The position numbers were made by a program, and so were the translations under genes. The notes beneath the pieces were generated by a model, which searched no databases, was not told the DNA's origin, and saw only the letters and a list, made by a program, of their open reading frames with translations. From Clostridiales bacterium (lineage in GTDB: Bacteria; Bacillota; Sulfobacillia; UBA995; UBA9673), in contig DPMO01000232.1 of assembly GCA_003541445.1 (NCBI GenBank), positions 1-8,888 on the forward strand: 8,888 nucleotides of DNA, in the 5' to 3' direction. Of this stretch, positions 1 to 6,402 are shown piece after piece. Position 1 is the first letter of the stretch. Each line of letters starts with the position of its first letter.

Positions 1-1222
1 CGTCTCTCCGGGCAAGGTCGCCGTCTACCGGAGCCTCGGGTTCGAGGCCGTGCCCGGCCGGCGCGAGGGCGTGTACGTCTGGGACCTCGAGGGCAGGCGC
101 TACGTGAACTGCCGGTCGAGCGGGGGGGTCTTCAACCTCGGCCACCGCCCGCCGCGGGTCACAGCCGCCCTCAAGGAGGCCCTCGAGGAACTCGACGTCG
201 GCGACCACATGCTCATGAGCGAACTCCGTGGGCGCCTGGCCAGGCGCCTGGCCGAGCTCACCCCAGGCGACATCCGCTACAGCTTCTTCGTCCCGAGCGG
301 TGGTGAGGCAGTAGACCTCGCCATCAAGCTCGCCCGCGGCTACACCGGACGGCCGGGGGTGGTGTCGGCGGAGAAGGGGTACCACGGGCACACCGGCTTC
401 GCCCTCTCCGCGGGCGAGCCACGCTTCACCAGGCACTTCGAGCCCCTCATGCCGGGCTTCTCCAAGGTCCCCTTCGGCGACGCCGACGCCCTCGAGAGGG
501 CCGTGGGGCCCGAGACGGCGGCCGTCGTCCTCGAGACCATCCAGGCCACGGCCGGCGTCATCGTCCCGCCCCCGGACTACCTGCCGCGGGTGCGCGAGAT
601 CTGCGACCGGGCCGGGGCCGTCCTCATCCTCGACGAGATCCAGGCCGGCCTCGGCCGGACCGGACGCCTCTGGGCCTGTGAAGAGTGGAACGTGGTGCCG
701 GACATCCTGGTCCTGGGAAAGGGTATGAGCGGAGGGGTCTACCCCATGTCCGCCGTCTGCTTCAGGCCGCATCTCGACCGGTTCTTCCAGGAGCACCCGT
801 TCGTGCACCTCAGCTCCTTCGCCGGGTCGGACCTCGGCTGCGTCTGCTCCCTGGCCATGCTCGAGCAGACGACCGAGCCGGGGTTCCTCGAGCACGTGAG
901 GGAGATGGGGGCCAGGTTCGAACAGGGGTTCGCCGACCTGTGCCGCCGGCACCCCGACGTCACCGCCGGCTGGCGCGGCCGCGGGCTCATGCTGGCCTTC
1001 GAGATGGCCCGGGACGACTTCGGCCCGATGATGACCTACGCCCTGGCCCAGTTCGGGGTGATCGCGGTCTTCTCCGACTTCCGTCCCAGGGCGATGCAGA
1101 TCATGCCGCCTCTCATCATCAAGGACCACGAGGTCGAGGAGGTCCTCGAGGCCATGGACAGGGCCCTGACCCTCGTGGGCAAGCTCGCGGAGGCGGGGTT
1201 CACCCCGCCCCCGGTGCCGTGA
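1..1222 (+). CDS. Class III PLP-dependent aminotransferase, 5' end outside window
   Basis: Fold-type I (class III, ornithine/acetylornithine/putrescine-type) aminotransferase. It moves an amino group between an amine or amino acid and a 2-oxo acid using pyridoxal phosphate. The frame is open to the left edge: a GTG exists at 50, but the 16 codons before it (from base 2) read like family sequence (SPGKVAVYRSLGFEAV), so the true start is upstream and GTG 50 is probably internal. Counting the codon at base 2 as residue 1, 406 residues are present, so only a few tens are missing. Visible landmarks are the N-terminal GVFNLGH segment, the YHGHTG loop, LILDEIQAGLGRTG with the cofactor-binding Asp at about 211, and LGKGMSGG with the Schiff-base Lys at about 240. 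The next gene begins 73 bases downstream on the same strand. The family is clear; the substrate is not, as these motifs are shared by many class III enzymes. Confidence 0.9.
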   Translation, partial: VSPGKVAVYRSLGFEAVPGRREGVYVWDLEGRRYVNCRSSGGVFNLGHRPPRVTAALKEALEELDVGDHMLMSELRGRLARRLAELTPGDIRYSFFVPSGGEAVDLAIKLARGYTGRPGVVSAEKGYHGHTGFALSAGEPRFTRHFEPLMPGFSKVPFGDADALERAVGPETAAVVLETIQATAGVIVPPPDYLPRVREICDRAGAVLILDEIQAGLGRTGRLWACEEWNVVPDILVLGKGMSGGVYPMSAVCFRPHLDRFFQEHPFVHLSSFAGSDLGCVCSLAMLEQTTEPGFLEHVREMGARFEQGFADLCRRHPDVTAGWRGRGLMLAFEMARDDFGPMMTYALAQFGVIAVFSDFRPRAMQIMPPLIIKDHEVEEVLEAMDRALTLVGKLAEAGFTPPPVP

Positions 1223-1280
1223 GACCGCCCTTCCCGACCGGGGCCCTTCCCGGGGCGCCCGCACCGGGCGGAGGCGGACG

Positions 1281-1290
1281 AAGGAGAGGA
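1281..1290 (+). promoter_or_regulatory. Ribosome binding site that sets a TTG start
   Basis: AAGGAGAGGA is close to the anti-Shine-Dalgarno complement and lies 5 bases before the TTG at 1296. There is no ATG or GTG with comparable spacing in this frame, so the site supports TTG as the start of the PEP-utilising enzyme. Confidence 0.75.
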
Positions 1291-1295
1291 CAGGT

Positions 1296-4181
1296 TTGAC
1301 CAGGCACCTGCGATGGCTGGAGGACATCACCCGAGAGGACCGGCCGCTCGTCGGCGGCAAGGCCGCAGCTTTGGCCGAACTCAGGCGCGCGGGCCTTCCG
1401 GTCCCGCCGACCGTCGTCGTGCTGAGCCGTGCCTGCGAGACCTTCCTGCGCGAGAACGGCCTTGAAGAGCACCTTTCCCTTCTCCGGAGCCCCGAGGAGG
1501 CGGCCGCGGGCGAAGGCGGACACCTCACGGCACCCGCCGGACCGCCTCTCTCCCACCTGCTCGAAGAGTTCCAGGCCGAGGTGCGGAAAGCCCCTCTTCC
1601 CGCGGGACTGCTCAAGGAACTCGAGGAGGCGCTCTCCTCCGGTCCCCTCAGGGGCACCCCCCTGGCCGTCAGGTCCTCCTCCCCGGCGGAGGACGGCCGC
1701 CGACGTTCCGCGGCCGGGGTCTACGAGAGCCGGCTCAACGTGCGAGGCCTCGAGGAGGTCGTCGCCGCCGTGAGGGACTGCTGGGCGTCGCTCTGGACGG
1801 AGCGGGCCTTCTCCTACGTCCGTCCGGTGAGGGCCTCCTCCGGCACAGGGGCGGCCCGCGCCCCCTCCGGTCCCCCCGGCGAGGACGGGACCGCCCCGCC
1901 CGACACGCGGGCCATGGCCGTCCTCATCCAGGCCCTCGTCCCCTGCGAGGTGAGCGGCATCCTCTTCACCCTCAACCCGCTCACCGCCGACGAGAACGAG
2001 ATGCTGGTCGAGGCGACCTGGGGCCTCGCCTCCGGACTGGCCTCGGGCGAGGTCAGCCCTGACCGGTTCGTCGTCCACTTCTGGGAGGGCCGTGCCCTGC
2101 GGAGTGAACCCGGCCGCAAGCCCGAAGCCCTGGTCCCGGCCGAGGAGGGCGGCCTTCGGCCTGTGCCGCTCGACCGGGAGAAGAGCAGGACTCCGTGTCT
2201 TCACGCCGACCGGCTCGCGGAGCTTGCGGCCCTGGGGCGCCGGGTCCAGGAGGTCTTCGGCGAGCCGCAGGACGTCGAGTTCGGCTTTGCCGGCGGCCGG
2301 CTCTACGTCCTCCAGTCGCGGCCCATAACCACCTACACCTTCCCCGAGAGCACGGGCCAGTGGACCACGGCCAATTTCCGGGAGGTGATGCCGGGCTTCG
2401 CCTCCATCCTCGGCCAGTCTCAATCGTTCCACCACGACTTCAGCCGGGCCCAGGAAGAGCTCTTCCGGCGGGTCCGACTCTGGCGGCCCGAAGACGAGGG
2501 CACCGTCTGGGCGAGGACCTTCTTCGGCCACGGCTACTGGAACGTCGGGGCGACCAAGCGGGTGGCCTCCCGGCTGCCGGGCTTCAGAGAGCGGTCCTTC
2601 GACCGGACCGTCGGCATCGACCCGACCTACGAGGGTGAGGGCCGCGTGACCCCCTGGACTCCGGTCAACGTCCTCAGGGCCGTCCCCGTCCTGCTCGCGC
2701 TCGAGAGGCAGTACCGGACGGTCCCCGGGGAGGTGCGGTCCTTCCTCGAGTGGTTCGACCGGGAAGAGCCCGTGTGGGACGCCGTGCGGCCGGAGGACCT
2801 CGACGACGAGTCCCTCTCGGCCTGGGCGGCCAAGGGACTGGAGCTCCACGCGAAGACGAACCGGTGGGCGCTCATCACCACGCTGCTCTCCACCCAGGCC
2901 CAGGAGGACTTCCACGGGACCCTGGCCGCCCTCGAGAAGAAGGGTCTGGGCGACGACGCTCCCAGCGAGGCCCGGCTTCTGACCGGACTCACCGGGATGG
3001 CCACGGCCCGCCCCCTCGAGGACCTCTGGGGCCTCGCCCGGACCTTCGAAAAGCATCCCCGGGCCCTGGAGCGCCTCCGCCGGACGCCCCCCGCCGAACT
3101 GGCCGGACGACTGGCCGAGCTGGCCGGGAAGGCCGACGAGGGCGAGGCCTGGCGGGCCGTCCTGGACTGGGTCCGGCGCTACCGCTACATGTCCAACATC
3201 GACGAGGATCTCTCCGTCCCCCGCTGGTGGGAGGACCCCTCGGTACCCCTTTCCCTGCTCAGGGGATATGTCACCGGGGAGGGAAGGACGACCAGGAGCC
3301 AACCTCCGCCCCGAGGCGGCGGCCCGGCGGACGACCCGCGGGTCCAGCTGGAGCGGCAGAGGGCGGTGCGGGAGGCCGAGGAGAAGAAGGCCCTCGCCCT
3401 CGGGCGGCGGTGGCTCCGGCTGGGTCTCAGCCCCTTCTGGCGGCGGCGGTTCGAGGAGCAGTACCGGAGGGTCAAGGAGTTCTGTTGGCTCCGCGAGGAG
3501 ACCCGGGTCTACCTCAGCCGCGCCCGCTACCAGACCCGCAGGTTCCTCGTCGAGCTGGCCCGGCGGTGGGCGGAAGCCGGACTGCTCGACGAGCCGGACG
3601 ACATCTTCTGGCTGACCCGGGACGAGGTCCTGGAACTCACCGGCGGCAGGGGGGACCCCGCCGCCGCGAGAGAGGCGGCCCGGCGCCGCAAGGCGCTGAG
3701 GCGCCTTTACCGGAACTGGAAGGTCCCGCAGAACATCACCCCGGGCACCTACGGACCTGAAGGCCTGCCCCTCCGTCGGGCGGCACCTGCGTCGGACGGG
3801 CCCGGGACCGGTCCCCGGTCCGGTCCCGACACCGGCACGGAAAAGCACGGCGGGCCGACCTACACCGGTGTCGGTTGCTCGGCCGGCGTGGTGACGGCGA
3901 GGTGCCGGGTGGCCGGATGCATCGAAGAGGCGGCGGCTCTCCAGGCCGGGGAGATCCTTGTCGCCCCCTACGCGAACCCCGCCTGGACGCCCCTCTTCCA
4001 CCTCGCCGAGGGGCTGGTCCTCGAGGAAGGCGGCCTCCTGAGCCACAGCGCCGTGGTGGCCCGGGAGTACGGGGTTCCGGCCGTCCTGCAGGTCAAGGGG
4101 GCGACGAAGCTCTTCCGGACCGGCGACATCCTCACCATCGACGGCCTCAAGGGCACGGTGACCCTCACCGGTCGAAGGTGA
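1296..4181 (+). CDS. PEP synthase / rifampin phosphotransferase-like PEP-utilising enzyme
   Basis: This 961-residue protein has the architecture of ATP-dependent dikinase-type phosphotransferases: an ATP-grasp domain, a central domain, and a swivelling phosphohistidine domain. Residues ~1-345 are the PEP/pyruvate-binding ATP-grasp part, with VGGKAAAL around Lys22, AVRSSSPAEDG from about Arg126, VSGILFTLNP, and the closing QSRPIT (Arg342). Residues ~346-820 form the middle region, starting QWTTANFREVMPG, which resembles the central region of rifampin phosphotransferase-like proteins. Residues ~855-961 are the mobile domain with GGLLSHSAVVAREYGVPAV; His917 is the predicted phosphocarrier. Low-complexity Gly/Pro/Thr-rich segments lie at about 179-205 and 827-854; the second is a plausible hinge before the swivelling domain. 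Known relatives transfer phosphate from ATP to pyruvate or to rifamycins, and this sequence does not show which substrate applies. It may be co-transcribed with the upstream aminotransferase. Its stop overlaps the opposite-strand dehydrogenase by 17 nt. Confidence 0.85.
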   Translation: MTRHLRWLEDITREDRPLVGGKAAALAELRRAGLPVPPTVVVLSRACETFLRENGLEEHLSLLRSPEEAAAGEGGHLTAPAGPPLSHLLEEFQAEVRKAPLPAGLLKELEEALSSGPLRGTPLAVRSSSPAEDGRRRSAAGVYESRLNVRGLEEVVAAVRDCWASLWTERAFSYVRPVRASSGTGAARAPSGPPGEDGTAPPDTRAMAVLIQALVPCEVSGILFTLNPLTADENEMLVEATWGLASGLASGEVSPDRFVVHFWEGRALRSEPGRKPEALVPAEEGGLRPVPLDREKSRTPCLHADRLAELAALGRRVQEVFGEPQDVEFGFAGGRLYVLQSRPITTYTFPESTGQWTTANFREVMPGFASILGQSQSFHHDFSRAQEELFRRVRLWRPEDEGTVWARTFFGHGYWNVGATKRVASRLPGFRERSFDRTVGIDPTYEGEGRVTPWTPVNVLRAVPVLLALERQYRTVPGEVRSFLEWFDREEPVWDAVRPEDLDDESLSAWAAKGLELHAKTNRWALITTLLSTQAQEDFHGTLAALEKKGLGDDAPSEARLLTGLTGMATARPLEDLWGLARTFEKHPRALERLRRTPPAELAGRLAELAGKADEGEAWRAVLDWVRRYRYMSNIDEDLSVPRWWEDPSVPLSLLRGYVTGEGRTTRSQPPPRGGGPADDPRVQLERQRAVREAEEKKALALGRRWLRLGLSPFWRRRFEEQYRRVKEFCWLREETRVYLSRARYQTRRFLVELARRWAEAGLLDEPDDIFWLTRDEVLELTGGRGDPAAAREAARRRKALRRLYRNWKVPQNITPGTYGPEGLPLRRAAPASDGPGTGPRSGPDTGTEKHGGPTYTGVGCSAGVVTARCRVAGCIEEAAALQAGEILVAPYANPAWTPLFHLAEGLVLEEGGLLSHSAVVAREYGVPAVLQVKGATKLFRTGDILTIDGLKGTVTLTGRR
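4165..4181. repeat. Inverted repeat formed by the two convergent stop codons
   Basis: The 17 bases shared by the ends of the PEP-utilising enzyme (+) and the dehydrogenase (-) read TCACC-N7-GGTGA. These are 5-bp inverted arms around a 7-base loop. The left arm holds the minus-strand TGA and the right arm holds the plus-strand TGA. There is no T-tract on either side, so it is not a canonical intrinsic terminator. Confidence 0.6.
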
Positions 4182-5415
4182 AGACCGCCTTTATGGCCCG
4201 TGAGGAGCCCTTGTCGGTCACGGTCCTCAGGGCCTCGCGGTAGTCCTCCAGACGGAAGCGGTGCGTGACCAGACCCTCCACGGCGGCCGCGGGCCCCAGC
4301 CTCCCGTCGGTCAGGAGGTCCAGGACGAGCTCGAAGGTGCGGACCCGGCGGCTTTCCACGACCTCCGTGTCGTAGCAGAAATTCCCCCGCACGTCGAGCT
4401 CCTTCCGCCAGATGTGACTCCAGTCGATGCCCTTCGGCGTCCCGGTCAGACCCACAAGGCTGACGAGGCCGCCCGGAGCGGCGTACCGCAGGGCCGCGTC
4501 GAGGGCCGACCGGCTCCCGGCGCACTCGAACACCATCGCGGCTCCTCCCGTCGGGACCGGGGGGCCGATGAGGGGCCGGAGGAGGCCCACGCCCAGACTC
4601 TCGGCCAGCCTCTCCTCCCAGCCCGGCCCGGTGCCCACGACCTCGTCGCCTCCGAACGTCCGCGCCAGCTCGGCCTGGTGGGGATGACGGACCAGTACGA
4701 TGAGGCGTCCGCCCCAGCCGAGAGCCCTCAGGGCGGCGATGACGCCCAGGCCTATGACCCCGCCCCCGATGACCAGAGCGGTCTCGTCGGGCCGGCCGCC
4801 CTCCCGGGTCCAGGCCAGGGCCCGGGCCGCGGCGTGCAGGGACGCCGCCAGCGGCTCGACGAGGACGGCCGCCTCGTCGGAGACGGCGTCGGGGACGGGG
4901 AAGAGCTGGCTCCTGTGGGCCAGGAACTTCGGGCTCCACGTCCCGCCGGTGTCCCGGCAGCTCCCGATGATGAGGCCCGGGGAAAGGGAACCGGACGCGA
5001 ACTTCTCGCACCGGGCGTGGTGGCCCTCGCGGCAGGCGCGGCAGGGACGGTCGATGGCGCGGGTGGCGCACGGCAGGAGCGGCTCGACGACGACCCTCTG
5101 TCCCGGCTCGAGGCCGACCTCCTCCCCCGCTTCCGCCACGACCCCCACGTTCTCGTGTCCGACGGTGAAGGGGAAGGAGGCGAGAGCCGAGGCGGAGGGG
5201 CTCTGCTGGAGGAGGATGAGGTGCATGTCACTGCCGCAGATGCCGGCGTAGCGGGTGCGGACCACGGCCCAGTCCGGCCCGGGGAGGACCGGCTCGGGGA
5301 CCTCCCGGAGCACGAGGCAGGAGAGCGGCCCCCAGTAGGCGCCCCTGGAGATGCGCCCCAGCGCGGCCGTGACCACGTAGTGGGGGATGGAGCCGGTGAA
5401 CTGCAGGGCCTTCAT
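4165..5415 (-). CDS. Zinc-dependent medium-chain dehydrogenase (alcohol/threonine/polyol type)
   Basis: A 416-residue cytosolic MDR-superfamily oxidoreductase, expected to oxidise an alcohol or reduce a carbonyl with NAD(P). The GroES-like catalytic half carries GICGSD (Cys60) and GHE (His87, Glu88), the usual catalytic zinc ligands, with Glu187 in VEPLA as another conserved acidic residue. A structural-zinc lobe has four cysteines, Cys116, Cys125, Cys128 and Cys136. The first spacing is eight residues instead of the common two, so the lobe carries a small insertion. The Rossmann half has GGGVIG at 217-222. Residues 9-45 are a longer N-terminal segment than in minimal family members. The ATG at 5415 is supported by GAGGAGG at 5430-5424 with 8-base spacing. 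It is 111 bases downstream of the HEPN gene on the same strand, and no promoter was recognised in that gap. The substrate is unknown. Confidence 0.88.
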   Translation of the reverse strand: MKALQFTGSIPHYVVTAALGRISRGAYWGPLSCLVLREVPEPVLPGPDWAVVRTRYAGICGSDMHLILLQQSPSASALASFPFTVGHENVGVVAEAGEEVGLEPGQRVVVEPLLPCATRAIDRPCRACREGHHARCEKFASGSLSPGLIIGSCRDTGGTWSPKFLAHRSQLFPVPDAVSDEAAVLVEPLAASLHAAARALAWTREGGRPDETALVIGGGVIGLGVIAALRALGWGGRLIVLVRHPHQAELARTFGGDEVVGTGPGWEERLAESLGVGLLRPLIGPPVPTGGAAMVFECAGSRSALDAALRYAAPGGLVSLVGLTGTPKGIDWSHIWRKELDVRGNFCYDTEVVESRRVRTFELVLDLLTDGRLGPAAAVEGLVTHRFRLEDYREALRTVTDKGSSRAIKAVFTFDR

Positions 5416-5526
5416 GGACCAGGCCTCCTCTGCCGTCCTGCGTCGGCCCGAGCCGCGGCAGGCCGTGCCAGCCCGGAGTTCGCCGCCGTCGGCGGAAGAC
5501 CCTCTCGCAGGACCTGGGTCCCGGCC

Positions 5527-5937
5527 TCACTCCCCAGGCAGCCGGGCTCTCACGAACTCCAGGACGTGACCGGCCACCTCCAGGGCCCTCTCGGTGTCCC
5601 GTTCGTCATAGGCCTCCCTGGGCCGCCCTCCGATGACGCTGTTCGGGTAGCGGGTCGAGATGTAGTACTTATCCACGAGGGCCGCGGTCTTCCTCAGCCC
5701 GCTGAAGGAGGGGTCGAAGTGAGCGGCGTCCTCGCAGAGAACCGATGCCGAGTGTCCCCGCACCTCCCGCGCCCCCTGGGAGAAGAGGTAGGCCTTCAGG
5801 GCCTTCTCGACCGCCTGTTGCGCGTGGAAACAGGCGAGGTTGTGGTGCTGCGCGCCCCCCAGGAGCCGGGCGGCGGCGAGGTCCTGTTCGGACTGTTCGA
5901 ACCAGCGCCGGCCCTCCTCCACAGGGTCAGGCTTCAT
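5527..5937 (-). CDS. HEPN domain protein of an MNT-HEPN pair
   Basis: A 136-residue all-helical HEPN-domain protein. The family signature is seen at residues 12-51: WFEQSEQDLAAARLL, then CFHAQQAVEKALKAYL. A second conserved part is YYISTRYPN (91-99), and the C-terminal helix has the EAYDERDTERALEVA pattern. HEPN proteins of this kind are encoded next to minimal nucleotidyltransferases and are viewed as toxin-like partners, some being RNases modified by the MNT protein. The HepT-type RNase motif (R-x4-6-H near the C-terminus) is not obvious. An Arg57-x4-His62 spacing exists but sits mid-protein, where many non-RNase members have a conserved GH, so RNase activity should not be assumed. The ATG at 5937 lies inside the end of the MNT gene (11-nt overlap) behind a GGGAGGG element with 6-base spacing, suggesting translational coupling. 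Confidence 0.85.
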   Translation of the reverse strand: MKPDPVEEGRRWFEQSEQDLAAARLLGGAQHHNLACFHAQQAVEKALKAYLFSQGAREVRGHSASVLCEDAAHFDPSFSGLRKTAALVDKYYISTRYPNSVIGGRPREAYDERDTERALEVAGHVLEFVRARLPGE

Positions 5938-6274
5938 AGAGGACCCTCCCCTCCTTCAGCGCCCGCTCGAAGAAGGGCCTCGTCCTGACCAGCTCCTCGA
6001 ACTCCTCAGGGGTGTAGACGAGGACGTCCAGGTCGACCCTTGGCTCGAGGGCCGCCAGGGCCTCCTCCAGGCGGTCGAGAAAGCGCGCCTCTGTGTCTTT
6101 TATCAGGATAAGGTCGATGTCGCTCGACTCAGTGACGTCACCACGGGCGGCCGACCCGAAGAGGAGGGCCTTCTGGATACCCATGGTCGGGAAGATGCTC
6201 TTCATCCGTTCGATTTCGCCTTCGAGGCGCTGCTTCCACTCTTCGTCGACCCCATGTTTGAAAGGCATGGACAC
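5927..6274 (-). CDS. Minimal nucleotidyltransferase (MNT) domain protein
   Basis: A 115-residue polymerase-beta-type nucleotidyltransferase, the partner of the downstream HEPN protein. The GS-x10-DxD signature is complete: Gly40-Ser41, then Asp52 and Asp54 in SDIDLILI. Asp83 in VDLDVLVY is the likely third metal-binding carboxylate (Asp81 is the alternative). All catalytic positions being present suggests an active enzyme, unlike degraded MNT copies. Characterised MntA antitoxins add AMP units to their HEPN toxin; whether this one does is inference. The first start is GTG at 6274; an ATG at 6268 (third codon) has a more comfortable 10-base spacing from the GGGGG run, so the true protein may lack two residues. 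It lies 128 bases after spoIIR and probably forms a two-gene unit with HEPN. Confidence 0.87.
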   Translation of the reverse strand: MSMPFKHGVDEEWKQRLEGEIERMKSIFPTMGIQKALLFGSAARGDVTESSDIDLILIKDTEARFLDRLEEALAALEPRVDLDVLVYTPEEFEELVRTRPFFERALKEGRVLYEA

Positions 6275-6331
6275 CGGTCCCCCACAGGGCCAGATAAAAG
6301 GAAGGGCGGACGGCCGCAGCTAGAGTCTATC

Positions 6332-6355
6332 ACAGCCCCGGCCTCGTCGGGGTGT
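6332..6355 (-). terminator. Possible stem-loop after spoIIR
   Basis: ACA-g-CCCCG (6332-6340) pairs with CGGGG-TGT (6348-6355). The stem is 8 bp with one bulged G (6335) and a 7-base loop. It begins about 50 bases after the spoIIR stop. No T-run follows on the minus strand, so it could be a factor-dependent end, a processing hairpin or chance pairing in GC-rich DNA. Confidence 0.3.
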
Positions 6356-6391
6356 CTCGTGGGTGTCTCAGGGTGGGAGCGTCTCGTGGGT
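6352..6391. repeat. Short degenerate direct repeats between spoIIR and the MNT gene
   Basis: An 11-base word, GTCTCGTGGGT, occurs exactly at 6354-6364 and 6381-6391. A related GGTGTCTC occurs at 6352-6359 and again at 6362-6369. The block lies between the spoIIR stop and the MNT gene, upstream of MNT on the minus strand. It could be operator-like or simple slippage. Confidence 0.4.
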
Positions 6392-6402
6392 CGCAGGTGG
6401 GA

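Noticed and set aside
231..248. A perfect 18-bp palindrome, GGCGCCTGGCCAGGCGCC, which also forms a 12-base tandem repeat with the next bases.
   Set aside because: It encodes a repeated Arg-Leu-Ala helix pattern inside the aminotransferase, so coding constraint with GC-rich codons explains it. It is not at a gene boundary.
3798..3840. GC-rich repeats and a 12-bp palindrome (GGGACCGGTCCC) near the end of the PEP-utilising enzyme.
   Set aside because: They code for the Gly/Pro/Thr hinge before the swivelling domain; no sign of a binding site or terminator.
1200..4046. A 948-codon open frame on the minus strand opposite the PEP-utilising enzyme.
   Set aside because: It is a mirror of strong GC-ending codon use in the real gene. 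Its translation is Gly/Pro/Arg/Leu-rich with no recognisable domain, while the plus-strand frame has full enzyme motifs.
3968..5071. A 367-codon minus-strand frame overlapping the dehydrogenase and the end of the PEP-utilising enzyme.
   Set aside because: Arg/Pro/Gly-rich translation in the wrong frame of the dehydrogenase, with no ribosome binding site or domain seen.
5482..5521. Small inverted repeats (CCGCC-GTC-GGCGG and GGACC-TG-GGTCC) between the HEPN and dehydrogenase genes, considered as a terminator or operator.
   Set aside because: Arms of 5 bp are expected by chance at this GC content, there is no T-tract, and no promoter elements adjoin them.
4261..5988. A 575-codon open frame on the plus strand across the dehydrogenase and HEPN genes.
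   Set aside because: It spans two well-supported minus-strand genes and their intergenic gap, and the translation is low-complexity without motifs. It is an antisense artefact of high GC.
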